Assembly (NCBI GenBank): GCA_949152475.1
Contig: OX424568.1
Span: forward strand, 6,361,667 to 6,425,666
Reading direction: 5' to 3'
Source: Terebella lapidaria
Taxonomy: Eukaryota; Annelida; Polychaeta; Terebellida; Terebellidae
Length of the DNA: 64,000 bases
The notes below the pieces were generated by a model. It made no database searches. It saw nothing but the letters and a program-made list of their open reading frames with translations, and had not been told where the DNA came from. Position 1 is the first letter of the stretch. Every line of letters begins with the position of its first letter. Positions 1-13,090 of the stretch are shown piece by piece. The position numbers were made by a program, and so were the translations under genes.

Positions 1-340
1 TCAACAAGATGACCTTGACTGGTAAATCTCAAGGTCATGTGTTGGCTGTCAATTATGGTAACCTTTCTATCCTTTAGGTTTATTTTGTTCTTAAGAAGTC
101 CTTTTTCTTGTCCTAGTTGAAGAAACACCATATTCAAGATGTGTGCACCACAGCAAGATGTTGTTGGAATCTGCTAAAGAAGAAGTTCACCGCTTGGGGT
201 TTGTATACTTTGCTTTCTGAAAGATTTGACTGTTCTGTTGATCATTTCCATACATCACCTTATTGAGGCATTTCGGCAAAAATGCCTTTATGGTTTTAGC
301 AGAATTTTTTTTCTACTTCTTCTTCTGATTCTTCCGGAAG

Positions 341-2042
341 GTACCGATTCTTCTCCCAACACACATCCTGCGTCACCTGAAGCTGCTTCTAAAGTGCAGA
401 AAAGCTGTTGGTGTCACCAGTGAGTTGCTGTTCGCCAAGCCAGGTATTACATGCATACAAAAAACACTTCAGTTCAGTAGTTTGTGGTTTTTAATTATCA
501 TGAAAGTATAGCACTAGCATTATGTAATTCGTTATAAACAAATGAAGCTGATGTTTTCTAGTGTTCTAGTATGTTCAATATAATATATTTCAGGAGACTT
601 CCGACATCCGTACAGAGGAACGGACTGCTTGAGGACCTTCTCCTCCAGATGTGGAGCCCAATACCCAAACTATGACACTATCAAGTTTGATGAAAACGGT
701 AAATATTATAATGTCAACATGATGTCAGTGCTCATGATGATATTTGATTGTGTATAATTGTTCTGACCCATTTCCATTGGTCACTCAGCTCATCATTAGC
801 ATTGTATATTTTACAGAACTGATTGAAGATGAGAAAAGCAAACAGGATGAACTTGATGAAGAATTTGAACCAAACAGTTCTGATGAAGGCAAGTACTTCT
901 AAATGATGTGTCTCTTCAATTCCTTTTTATCTCCTTCCAGGCTGTTTAATAGTATTTGTCCGTATGACACGATGTTTTTAGCTGACCGGACCAAAGGTTC
1001 GATAAACTATTGTCATCAGGTAGCATCCGGCTTCCGTCGGTCGGCGGCGTCCGCGTTGTCAAACGCTGGGAAAAATCTGTTTGATGAATATTGCTGTAAT
1101 TCATAAAATGTTCTATGGGTCCATATCTCCGGACCTTGTTTCGGGCCGATCCATGGGCCTTTGCCAATTCGGTCTAGGGATTTCCCATGTTAAATGTAGT
1201 TGCCATTCGCACAAAATCTGTTTGATGAATTTTTTTCTAATTGGGCTCAGAAAATCTATATGACTAGCACATAGTACAGCACAAACCCCGTGTTCGTTGA
1301 ATTTGGCCTGGCCAAATTTTAGATTTTAGAGTTTCCCATGTTAAAGAAAAGTGGTAGTATCTCGGAAACGGTGAGCGTAGTGCGAATCTCACTTTTGAAC
1401 TCGGGACATAAGTTCTGGATTGGGCCACTTTCGGAGGCCATTTTGAATTTTCCCCATTTCGGCTCGAGATAGGGATTTTCAATGTTAACAGCAGTTGTCA
1501 TTTGCACAAAATCTGTTTGATAATATTTTGTGGTGACCTTGGATTTGACCTCTGATAACCTTGAAAGTTCAAAATGGACATTACAAAGTGGCCATTATAA
1601 AGTGGCTTAGGTTTGTATTATGAGCATATAGGAAGCCATATATGGCACAACTTTTGGTGGCCTTGAACTTGAACTCAGATGACCTTGAGTGCTATATCTT
1701 ATGGTCACATGTAAAAATTGTCCGGTAACCTATTTCAGCCGTTGGGCTAATTTTATGTATAGCCATGTGGAGAAGGTGCTGATTGATGAAATATGTGTTC
1801 ATTCCAGAAGTCCCGCAGCCCCCACCTCGTAAGGTGCTCGAAGACCTTGGACCACAGAAGAGAAGGCAGCAGTAAGGCGGCAGCTGGATAAGAATCTGAG
1901 AACCTTGAAGGTTCCAAACAGAATCGACTGTGACAATGCCATTAGAAATGAACCAGCCTTGCGTTTTCGAAGTTGGAAAGATGTGAAGAATTGGGTGCAC
2001 AATTCTAATCAAACTGCCAGAAGAAAGCTGAAAAAAATGTGA
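341..2042 (+). CDS. 3' exons of an uncharacterised metazoan family gene with a C-terminal SANT/Myb-like module (partial, possibly decayed)
   Basis: Four exons can be joined in one frame: 341-443, 594-698, 817-888 and 1834-2042. Exon 1 reads VPILLPTHILRHLKLL..VGVTSELLFAKPG after a long pyrimidine tract and AG. Exon 2 continues DFRHPYRGTDCLRTF..CGAQYPNY. Exon 3 is acidic (ELIEDEKSKQDELDEEFEPN). Exon 4 reads ARRPWTTEEKAAVRRQLD..KVPNRIDCDNAI..SWKDVKNWVHN and ends at TGA. This order matches a family I know from fish and invertebrate genomes, whose function is unknown to me. In that family the middle normally carries an LRKH..LGH block, which is missing here. Exon phases are 1 throughout, but the exon 3 donor must be GC (888|889), and without splicing the frame stops 12 bases later. 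A further open stretch at 117-198 could be an upstream exon, but its phase does not fit. The gene starts outside the window. The missing block and the GC donor make a decayed copy possible. The family match is recalled, not searched. Confidence 0.6.
972..1755 (+). repeat. Decayed GGTTACC-family element in the last intron
   Basis: The segment starts with a degraded version of the family's 5' hairpin (GACCGGACC, AAA, GGTTCGATAA) and ends with the family's 3' signature GTCCGGTAACCTATTTCAGC followed by CGTTGGGCTAATTTT. The interior has the family's 'TGACCTTGA' motifs. It lies between exons 3 and 4 of the gene above, so it is an intronic insertion. Divergence from the copy at 44830-45870 is high, which suggests an old insertion. 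Confidence 0.6.
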
Positions 2043-2127
2043 CTTTAACATCTATCCAAATGGAAGCTGGAACTTGACTAGCTTAAGATTTGTTGGAACT
2101 TGACTAGCTTAAGATTTGTTGATTTCA

Positions 2128-3057
2128 GGTTTCCAGACCTATGGTCCCATAACCTATTGGCATGGCGTTGCGTCCGTTGTCCGTTGTTGTCTGTCATCCG
2201 GGGTCATTGTCCACATTTTGTTTACGGTCGAATCTTTCTGAAATTTAGCACAAAAATGCAAATAATTCAAGAAGGAGGTATTTTTTAGTTTTGATTTTCG
2301 CTTTTTTTTTAAATGTTCAAAAATCTGTTCAGTAACTTTTTTCTTTTTTTTTGCACAAGGATGTCCTTCATAATGTGCATAAGTTTTGTTGCCCTTGAAT
2401 CGCTCGAAGTGGGCCATTTTGGCCCAAACTTATCAGCCCAAATGGGACTTCCATGTTAAATTCTCCTATGCTTCATAGTGGGACACATTGTTACTAATAT
2501 CTCACTTAATATTGAGATAAGAGTTTGGCAATCAATTGTGGACATAAAGGAAATGATATATGCCGAATATTCTGATGGGCTTGAATATGACCTTTGACCT
2601 CATTTTCAAGGTCAGAGCACAAAATGGCTAATATCTAGCTTATTGTCGACTTAATGGCTTGGGAATCAATTGTGGACATATAGGAAATGATATGAACCGA
2701 ATATTCTGATGACCTTGAATTTGACCTTTGACTTCATTTTCAAGGTCATTTGCACAAAATATGGCTAATATCTAGCTTATTGACTTTACAGCTTGGGAAT
2801 CAATAGGAAATGATATGTCAAATATTCGGATGACTTGACCTTTGACCTCATTTTCAAGGGCAGAACACAGAATGGATAATATCTCACCTATTGTCGACTA
2901 TACAGCTTGGGGATCAACTGTGGACATATAGGAAATGATATACCGGTATGTTGAATATTCTGATGACCTTGAATATGACCTTTGACCTTATTTTCAAGGT
3001 CCAAGCACAAAATGACTGAAAAAACACAAAATTGTCCAGTAACCTATTTCAGCCCTT
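2128..3057 (+). repeat. GGTTACC-family element, truncated 3' end
   Basis: The 5' end has AGGTTTCCAGACC, TAT and GGTCCCATAACC, the family hairpin. This is followed by the GCGTCCGTTGTCC stretch, A/T-rich 'AAATGGGCC' sequence and, from about 2510 to 3010, four diverged tandem units of about 133 bp built around TTGACCTTTGACCTCATTTT. The end GTCCAGTAACCTATTTCAGC followed by CCTTG is the family's 3' signature. No protein is encoded. The short ORFs here are chance. Confidence 0.75.
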
Positions 3058-3430
3058 GTTATTGTTATTGTTGCTACAATATAATTGAATGCTGCCTGTA
3101 TCACGGGTTTGATCGAAATATTGATGAATGAATTTGACGTCTGAATAACTGAATGATAAATTTGTGAACAAATTATAGAAAGCATGGTGCAAAATAAGAG
3201 TTCTCCATTCCGTTCATTGAACTGTTGTGGGATGCATTTAGTGTGGATATACTCGTATTAATGTCATATGTAGATGAACATGTATCAGGTGTTTAATCAA
3301 AATGTTGTTGAATGAACTTGACATCTGATTATCTGACTGATAAATAAAGTGTATAATATTGCAGTAGAATATTTCTCCTCGCTAGGAAATTTATGGCGGT
3401 GTGAGACAGCTCAGAAACACAGTAACCGAT
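3058..3430. other. Unique AT-rich spacer
   Basis: I see no gene or recognisable repeat. A motif around 3114-3150 (ATTGATGAATGAATTTGACG) recurs with changes at 3300-3335 (GTTGTTGAATGAACTTGACA), so a short diverged duplication is possible. Confidence 0.4.
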
Positions 3431-6400
3431 CCGGTACATGCAGTAGAGGGCGTGGACACGGAGGGACAGTGCGAGTACATGTAGTACAGGGCGTGGACAC
3501 GGAGGGACAGGGCGAGTACATGTAGTAGATGGCGTGGACACGGAGGGACATGGAGAGTACATGTAGTAGAGGGCGTGGACACGGAGGGACAGGGCGAGTA
3601 CATGTAGTAGAGGGCATGCAGTAGAGGGCGTGGACACGGAGGGACAGGGCAAGTACATGTAGTAGAGGGCGTGGACACGAAGAGACAGGGCGAGTACATG
3701 CAGTAGAGGGCGTGGACACGGAGGGACAGGGTGAGTAAATGTGGTAGAGGGCGTGGACACGGAGGGACAGGGCGAGTACATGTGCTAGAGGGCGTGGACA
3801 CGGAGGGACAGAGCAAGTACATCTAGCAGAGGGCGTGGACACGGAGGGACCGGGCGAGTACATGTAGTAGAGGGCGTGGACACGGAGGGACAGGGCGAGT
3901 ATAGTAGTAGAGGGCGTGGACACGAAGGGACAGGGCGAGTACATGTAGTAGAGGGCGTGGACACGAAGGGACAGGGCGAGTACATGTAGTAGAGGGCGTG
4001 CACACGGAGAGACAGGGCGAGTACATGTAGTAGAGGGCGTGGACACGGAGGGACAGAGTGAGTACATGTAGATGGGGGCGTGGACACGGAGGGACAGAGC
4101 GAGTACCTGTAGTAGAGGGCATGGACACGGAGGACAGGGCGAGTACGTGTAGTAGAGGGCGTGGACACGGAGGGACATTGCGAGTACATGTAGTAGAGGG
4201 CGTGGACACGGAGGGACAGGGCGAGTCCATGTAGCAGAGGGCGTGGACACGGAGGGACAGGGCGAGTGCATGTAGTAGAGGGCGTGGACACGAAGGGACA
4301 AGGCGAGTACATGCAGTAGAGGGAGTGGACACGGAGGGACAGGGCGAGTACATGCAGTAGAGGGCGTGGACACGGAGGGACAGGGCGAGTACATGTGGTA
4401 GAGGGCGTGGACACGGAGGGACAGGGCGAATACATGTAGTAGAGGGCGTGGACACGGAGGGACAGGGCGAGTACATGTAGTAGAAGGCTGGACACGAAGG
4501 GACAGAGCGAGTACATGTAGTAGAGGGCGTGGACACGGAGGGACAGAGCGAGTACATGTAGTAGAGGGCGTAGACACGGAGGGACAGGGCGAGTACATGT
4601 AATAGAGGGCGTGGACACGGAGGGACAGGGCGAGTACATGTAGTAGAGGGCGTGGACACGAGGGGACAGGGCGAGTACATGTAGTAGAGGGCGTGGACAC
4701 GGGGGGATAGGGCGAGTACATGTAGTAGAGGGCGTGGACACGAAGGGACAGATCGAGTACATGTAGTAGAAAGCTGTACACGAAAGGACAGAGCGAGTTC
4801 ATGTAGTAGAGGTTGTGGACACGAAGGGACAGGGCGAGTACATGTAGTAGAGGGCGTGGACACGGAGAGACAGGGCGAGTACATGTAGTAGAGGGCGTGG
4901 ACACGGAGGGACAGGGCGAGTACATGTAGTAGAAGGATTGAAATGAAGGGACAGGGTGAGTACATGGAGTAGAGGGCGTGGACACGAAAGGAATGGGCGA
5001 GTACATGTAGTAGAAGGCGTGGACACGGAGGGACAGGGCGAGTACATGTAGTAGAGGGCGTGGACACGAAGGGACAGGGCGAGTACATGTAGTAGAGGGC
5101 GTGGACACGAAGGGACAGGGCGAGTACATGTAGTAGAGGGCGTGCACACGGAGGGACAGGGCGAGTACATGTAGTAGAATTATGGACACGAAAGGACAGG
5201 GCGAGTACATGTAGTAGAGGGCGTGGACACGGAGGGACAGGGCGAGTACATGTAGTAGAGGGCGTGGACACGGAAGGACAAGACGAGTACAGGTAGTAGG
5301 GGGGTGGACACGGAGGTTCAGGGCGAGTACATGTAGTAGAGGGCGTGGACACGGAGGGACAGGGCGAGTACATGTAGTAGAGGGCGTGGACACGGAGGGA
5401 CAGGGCGAGTATATGTAGTAGAGGGCGTGGACACGGAGGGACAGGGCGAGTACATGTGGCAGAAGGCTGGACACGAAGGGACAGAGCAAGTACATGTAGT
5501 AGAGGCGTGGACACGGAGGGACAGATCGAGTACATGTAGTTGAGGGCGTGGACACGAAGGGACAGGGAGAGTACATGTAGTAGAAGGCTGGACACGAAGG
5601 GACAGAGCGAGTACATGTAGTAGAGGGTGTGGACACGGAGTGACAGAGCGAGTACATGTAGTAGAGGGCGTGGACACGGAGGGACAGGGCGAGTACATGT
5701 AGTAGAGGGCATGGACATGGAGGGACAGGGCGAATACATGTAGTAGAGGGCGTGGACACGGGGGGACAGGGCGAGTACATGTAGTAGAGACGTGGACACA
5801 AAGGGACAGGGCGAGTACATGTAGTAGAGGGCGTGGACACGGAGGGACAGAGCGAGTACATGTAGTAGAGGGCGTAGACACCGAGGGACAGGGCGAGTAC
5901 ATGTAGTAGAGGGCGTGGACACGGAGGGACAGGGCGAGTACATGTAGTAGAGGGCGTGGACACGAGGGGACAGGGCGAGTACATGTAGTAGAGGGCGTGG
6001 ACACGGGGGGATAGGGCGAGTACATGTAGTAGAGGGCGTGGACACGAAGGGACAGATCGAGTACATGTAGTAGAAAGCTGTACACGAAAGGACAGAGCGA
6101 GTTCATGTAGTAGAGGTTGTGGATACGAAGGGACAGGGCGACTACATGTAGTAGAGGGCGTGGACATGGAGGGACAGGGCGAGTACATGTAGTAGAGGGC
6201 GTGGACACGGAGGGACAGGGCGAGTACATGTAGTAGAAGGATTGAAATGAAGGGACAGGGTGAGTACATGGAGTAGAGGGCGTGGACACGGAGGGACAGG
6301 GCGAGTACATGTAGTAGAGGGCGTGGACACGGAAGGACAATACGAGTACAGGTAGTAGAGGGCGTGGACACGGAGGGACAGGGCGAGTACATGTAGTAGA

Positions 6401-9400
6401 GGGCGTGGACACGGAGGGACAGGGCGAGTACATGTAGTAGAGGGCGTGGACACGGAGGGACAGGACGAGTACATGTAGTAGAGGGCGTGGACACGGAGGG
6501 ACAGGGCGAGTACATGTGGCAGAAGGCTGGACACGAAGGGACAGAGCAAGTACATGTAGTAGAGGCGTGGACACAGAGGGACAGATCGAGTACATGTAGT
6601 TGAGGGCGTGGACACGAAGGGACAGGGAGAGTACATGTAGTAGAAGGCTGGACACGAAGGGACAGAGCGAGTACATGTAGTAGAGGGTGTGGACACGGAG
6701 TGACAGAGCGAGTACATGTAGTAGAGGGCGTGGACACGGAGGGACAGGGCGAGTACATGTAGTAGAGGGCATGGACATGGAGGGACAGGGCGAATACATG
6801 TAGTAGAGGGCGTGGACACGGGGGGACAGAACGAGTACATGTAGTAGAGGCGTGGACACAAAGGGACAGGGCGAGTACATGTAGTAGAGGGCGTGGACAC
6901 GGAGGGACAGAGCGAGTACATGTAGTAGAGGGCGTAGACACCGAGGGACAGGGCGAGTACATGTAGTAGAGGGCGTGGACACGGAGGGACAGGGCGAGTA
7001 CATGTAGTAGAGGGCGTGGACACGAGGGGACAGGGCGAGTACATGTAGTAGAGGGCGTGGACACGGGGGGATAGGGCGAGTACATGTAGTAGAGGGCGTG
7101 GACACGAAGGGACAGATCGAGTACATGTAGTAGAAAGCTGTACACGAAAGGACAGAGCGAGTTCATGTAGTAGAGGTTGTGGATACGAAGGGACAGGGCG
7201 AGTACATGTAGTAGAGGGCGTGGACACGGAGGGACAGGGCGAGTACATGTAGTAGAGGGCGTGGACACGGAGGGACAGGGCGAGTACATGTAGTAGAAGG
7301 ATTGAAATGAAGGGACAGGGTGAGTACATGGAGTAGAGGGCGTGGACACGAAAGGAATGGGCGAGTACATGTAGTAGAAGGCGTGGACACGGAGGGACAG
7401 GGCGAGTACATGTAGTAGAGGGCGTGGACACGAAGGGACAGGGCGAGTACATGTAGTAGAGGGCGTGGACACGAAGGGACAGGGCGAGTACATGTAGTAG
7501 AGGGCGTGCACACGGAGGGATAGGGGAGTACATGTAGTAGAATTATGGACACGGAGGGACAGGGCGAGTACATGTAGTAGAGGGCGTGGACACGGAAGGA
7601 CAAGGCGAGTACAGGTAGTAGAGGGCGTGGACACGGAGGGACAGGGCGAGTACATGTAGTAGAGGGCGTGGACACGGAGGGACAGGGCAAGTACATGTAG
7701 TAGAGGGCGTGGACACGGAGAGACAGGGCGAGTACATGTAGTAGAGGGCGTGGACACGGAGGGACAGGGCGAGTACATGTGGTAGAAGGCTGGACACGAA
7801 GGGACAGAGCAAGTACATGTAGTAGAGGCGTGGACACGGAGGGACAGATCGAGTACATGTAGTTGAGGGCGTGGACACGAAGGGACAGGGAGAGTACATG
7901 TAGTAGAAGGCTGGACACGAAGGGACAGAGCGAGTACATGTGGTAGAGGGCGTGGACACGGGGGGATAGGGCGAGTACATGTAGTAGAGGGCGTGGACAC
8001 GAAGGGACAGATCGAGTACATGTAGTAGAAAGCTGTACACGAAAGGACAGAGCGAGTTCATGTAGTAGAGGTTGTGGATACGAAGGGACAGGGCGAGTAC
8101 ATGTAGTAGAGGGCGTGGACACGGAGGGACAGGGCGAGTACATGTAGTAGAGGGCGTGGACACGGAGGGACAGGGCGAGTACATGTAGTAGAAGGATTGA
8201 AATGAAGGGACAGGGTGAGTACATGGAGTAGAGGGCGTGGACACGAAAGGAATGGGCGAGTACATGTAGTAGAAGGCGTGGACACGGAGGGACAGGGCGA
8301 GTACATGTAGTAGAGGGCGTGGACACGAAGGGACAGGGCGAGTACATGTAGTAGAGGGCGTGGACACGAAGGGACAGGGCGAGTACATGTAGTAGAGGGC
8401 GTGCACACGGAGGGAAAGGGGAGTACATGTAGTAGAATTATGGACACGGAGGGACAGGGCGAGTACATGTAGTAGAGGGCGTGGACACGGAAGGACAAGG
8501 CGAGTACAGGTAGTAGAGGGCGTGGACACGGAGGGACAGGGCGAGTACATGTAGTAGAGGGCGTGGACACGGAGGGACAGGGCAAGTACATGTAGTAGAG
8601 GGCGTGGACACGGAGGGACAGGGCGAGTACATGTAGTAGAGGGCGTGGACACGGAGGGACAGGGCGAGTACATGTGGTAGAAGGCTGGACACGAAGGGAC
8701 AGAGCAAGTACATGTAGTAGAGGCGTGGACACGGAGGGACAGATCGAGTACATGTAGTTGAGGGCGTGGACACGAAGGGACAGGGAGAGTACATGTAGTA
8801 GAAGGCTGGACACGAAGGGACAGAGCGAGTACATGTAGTAGAGGGCGTGGACACGAAGGGACAGATCGAGTACATGTAGTAGAAAGCTGTACACGAAAGG
8901 ACAGAGCGAGTTCATGTAGTAGAGGTTGTGGATACGAAGGGACAGGGCGAGTACATGTAGTAGAGGGCGTGGACACGGAGGGACAGGGCGAGTACATGTA
9001 GTAGAGGGCGTGGACACGGAGGGACAGGGCGAGTACATGTAGTAGAAGGATTGAAATGAAGGGACAGGGTGAGTACATGGAGTAGAGGGCGTGGACACGA
9101 AAGGAATGGGCGAGTACATGTAGTAGAAGGCGTGGACACGGAGGGACAGGGCGAGTACATGTAGTAGAGGGCATGGACACGGAGGGACAGGGCGAGTACA
9201 TGTAGTAGAGGGCGTGGACACGGGGGACAGGGCGAGTACATGTAGTAGAGGCGTGGACACGAAGGGACAGGGCGAGTACATGTAGTAGAGGGCGTGGACA
9301 CGAAGGGACAGGGCGAGTACATGTAGTAGAGGGCGTGCACACGGAGGGACAGGGCGAGTACATGTAGTAGAATTATGGACACGAAGGGACAGGGCGAGTA

Positions 9401-9836
9401 CATGTAGTAGAGGGCGTGGACACAGAGGGACAGGGCGAGTACATGTAGTAGAGGGCGTGGACACGAAGGGACAGGGCGAGTACATGTAGCAGAAGGCTGG
9501 ACACGAAGGGACAGAGCGAGTACATGTAGTAGAGGGCGTGGACACGAAGGGACAGGGCGAGTACATGTAGTAGAGGGCGTGGACACGGAGGGACAGGACG
9601 AGTACATGTAGTAGAGGGCGTGGACACGGAGGGACAGGGCGAGTACATGTAGTAGAAGTTTGAAATTAAGGGACAGGGTGAGTACATGTAGTTGAGGGCG
9701 TGGACACTGAGGGACAGGGCGAGTACATGCAGTAGAAGGGTGGACACGAAGGGACAGGGCGAGTACATGTAGTAGAAGGCTGGACACGAAGTGACAGGGC
9801 GAGTACACGTAGTAGAGGGCATGGACACGGAAGGAC
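3431..9836. repeat. 41-bp minisatellite, subfamily A (about 155 units)
   Basis: The unit is 41 bp, containing GTACATGTAGTAGAGGG and GTGGACACGGAGGGACAGG. I measured the period by successive positions of ACGGAGGG (3841, 3882). Variant units (AAGCTGTACACGAAAGG, GGTTGTGGATACGAAGG, GGATTGAAATGAAGG) recur in the same order with the marker GAGCGAGTTCATG near 4792, 6098, 7159, 8051 and 8912. This shows higher-order repeats of roughly 0.9-1.3 kb. The minus strand has no stop in any frame for long stretches because the unit has none and 41 is not a multiple of 3. The predicted proteins are therefore the same repeat read in rotating frames, and I do not annotate them as genes. Confidence 0.95.
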
Positions 9837-12800
9837 AGGGTGGGTATATGTAGATGAGGGCAGGGACACAAACGGACAGGGTGGATATATGTAGGAGAGG
9901 GCAGGAACACGAATGGACAGGGTGGGTATATGTAGTAGAGGGCAGGAACACAAAGGGACAGGATAGGTATATGTAGTAGAGGGCAGGAACACGAACGGAC
10001 AGGGTGGGTATATGTAGTAGAGGGCAGGACCATGAACGGACATGATGGCTATATGTAGTAGAGGGCAGGTACACGAATGAATGTGATGGATATATGTAGT
10101 AGATGGCCGGAACACGAACGGACATGTTGGGTATATGTAATACGGGGCAGGAACACGAACTGACAAGGTGGGCATATGTAGCAGAGGGCCGGAACACGAA
10201 CGGACAGGTTGGGTATATGTAGTAGAGGGCAGGAACACGAATGGACAGGGTGGGTACATGCAGTAGAGGGCAGGCACACGAAAGGACAGGATGGGTATAT
10301 GTAGTAGAGGGCAGGAACCCGAAGGGACAGGGTGGGTATATGCAGTAGAGGCCAGGAACACGAACGGACAGGCTGGTTATGTGTAGTAGAGGGCAGTAAC
10401 ACGAAGGGACAGGTTGGGTATGTGTAGTAGAGGGCAGGAACATGAAGGGACAAGTTGGGTATATGCAGTAGAGGGCAGGAACACGAAGGAACAGGGTGGG
10501 TATATGTATAAGAGGGCGGAAACACGGAAGGACACGATGGGTATATATAGTAGAGGGCAGGAACACGAACGGGCAGGTTGGGTATATGCAGTAGGGGGCA
10601 GGAACACGAAGGGACAGGCTTATTATGTGTAGTAGAGGGCAGGAACACGAACGGACAGGTTAGGTATGTGTAGTAGAGGGCAGGAACACGAACGGACATG
10701 GTCGGTATATGCAGTAGAGGGCAGGAACACGAAGGGACAGGTTTGGTATATGCAGTAGAGGGAAGGAACACGAAAGGACAGGCTGGGTATGTGTTGTAGA
10801 GGGCAGGAACACGAACGGACAGGTTGAGTATATGCAGTAAAGGGCATAAACACGAACGGACAGGGTGGCTATATGTAGTAGAGGGCCTGAACACGAACGG
10901 ACACGGTGGGTATATGTAGTAGAGGGCAGGAACACGAAGGGACAGGGTTGGTATATGTAGTAGAGGGCAGGAACACGAACGGACAGCTTGGGTATATGTA
11001 GTAGATGGCAGGAACACGAACGAACAGGTTGGGTATATGCAGTAGAGGGCAGGAACACGAAGGGACAGGCTGGGTATGTGTAGTAGAGGGCAGGAACACG
11101 AACGGACAGGTTGGGTATATGCAGTAGAGGGCATGAACATGAAGGGACAGGGTGGCTATATGTAGTAGAGGGCATGTACACGAACGGACAATGTGGGTAA
11201 ATGTAGTAAAGGGCAGGAACACGAACGGACAGGTTGGGTATATCCAGTTATGGGCAGGAACACGAATGGACATGATGGATATATGCAGTAGAGGGCAGAA
11301 ACCCGAAGGGGAGGGTGGATATATGCAGTAGAGGGCAGGAACACGAACAAACAGGGTGGGTATATGTAGAAGAGGGCAGGAACACAAACGGACAGGGTGG
11401 GTATATGCAGCAGAGGCCAGATGCACCAAGCGAGAGCGTTGGTGTATGTAGTAGAGGACAGGAACACGAACGGACAGGCTGGGTATATGCAGTAGAGGAC
11501 AGGAACACGAACGGACAGGGTGGGTATATGTAGTAGAGGGTAGGATCACGCATGGACAGGGTGGGTATATGTAATACCGGACAGGAACACGAAAGGACAG
11601 GGTGGTTATATTCAGTAGAGGGCAGGAACACGAAGGGACAGGGTGGGTATATGTAATAGAGGACAGGAACACGAAGGGACAGGGTGGGTATATGTAGTAG
11701 AGGGCAGGAACACGAAGGGACAGGGTGGGTATATGCAGTAGAGGGAAGGAACACGAAGGGACAGGGTGGGTATATGTAGTAGAGGGCAGGAACACGAAGG
11801 GACAGGGTGGATATATGTAGTAGAGGGCAGGAACACGAAGGGACAGGGTGGGTATATGTAGTAGAGGGCAGGAACACGAAGGGACAGGGTGGATATATGT
11901 AGTAGAGGGAAGGAACACGAAGGGACAGGGTGGCTATATGTAGTAGAGGGCAGGAACACGAAGGGACAGGGTGGGTATATGTAGTAGAGGGCAGGAACAC
12001 GAAGGGACAGGGTGGGTATATGCAGTAGAGGGCAGGAACACGAAGGGACAGGGTGGATATATGTAGTAGAGGGAAGGAACACGAAGGGACAGGGTGGGTA
12101 ATGGATATATGTAGTAGAGGGCAGGAACACGAAGGGACAGGGTGGATATATGTAGTAGAGGGCAGGAACACGAAGGGACAGGATAGGTATATGTAGTAGA
12201 GGGCAGGAACACGAAAGGACAGGGTGGATATATGTAGTAGAGGGCAGGAACACGAAGGGACAGGGTGGATATATGTAGTAGAGGGCAGGAACACGAAGGG
12301 ACAGGGTGGATATATGTAGTAGAGGGCAGGAACACGAAGGGACAGGGTGGGTATATGTAGTAGAGGGCAGGAACACGAAGGGACAGGGTGGATATATGTA
12401 GTAGAGGGCAGGAACACGAAGGGACAGGGTGGATATATGTAGTAGAGGGCAGGAACACGAAGGGACAGGGTGGATATATGTAGTAGAGGGCAGGAACACG
12501 AAGGGACAGGGTGGATATATGTAGTAGAGGGCAGGAACACGAAGGGACAGGGTGGGTATATGTAGTAGAGGGCAGGAACACGAAGGGACAGGGTGGGTAA
12601 TGGATATATGTAGTAGAGGGCAGGAACACGAAGGGACAGGGTGGATATATGTAGTAGAGGGCAGGAACACGAAGGGACAGGGTGGATATATGTAGTAGAA
12701 GGAAGGAACACGAAGGGACAGGGTGGGTAATGGATATATGTAGTAGAGGGCAGGAACACGAAGGGACAGGGTGGATATATGTAGTAGAGGGCAGGAACAC

Positions 12801-13090
12801 GAAGGGACAGGGTGGATATATGTAGTAGAGGGCAGGAACACGAAGGGACAGGGTGGATATATGTAGTAGAGGGCAGGAACACGAAGGGACAGGGTGGATA
12901 TATGTAGTAGAGGGAAGGAACACGAAGGGACAGGGTGGGTAATGGATATATGTAGTAGAGGGCAGGAACATGAAGGGACAGGGTGGGTATATGTAGTAGA
13001 GTGCAGGGACACGAAGGGACATGGTGTGTGTATGTAGTTGATTACAGGCACAAGAAGAGAGGTTGGGTTTATGTAGCAGAGGATAGGAAC
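9837..13090. repeat. 41-bp minisatellite, subfamily B (about 79 units)
   Basis: The same 41-bp period continues with a different consensus: GGGTATATGTAGTAGAGGG and CAGGAACACGAAGGGACAGG. The period was checked at 12246 and 12287. Between 11600 and 13000 the units are nearly identical, and a 7-bp duplication variant (GGGTAATGGATATATG) recurs near 12098, 12597, 12727 and 12937, indicating recent amplification of blocks. Units from 9840 to 11500 are more diverged. Confidence 0.95.
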
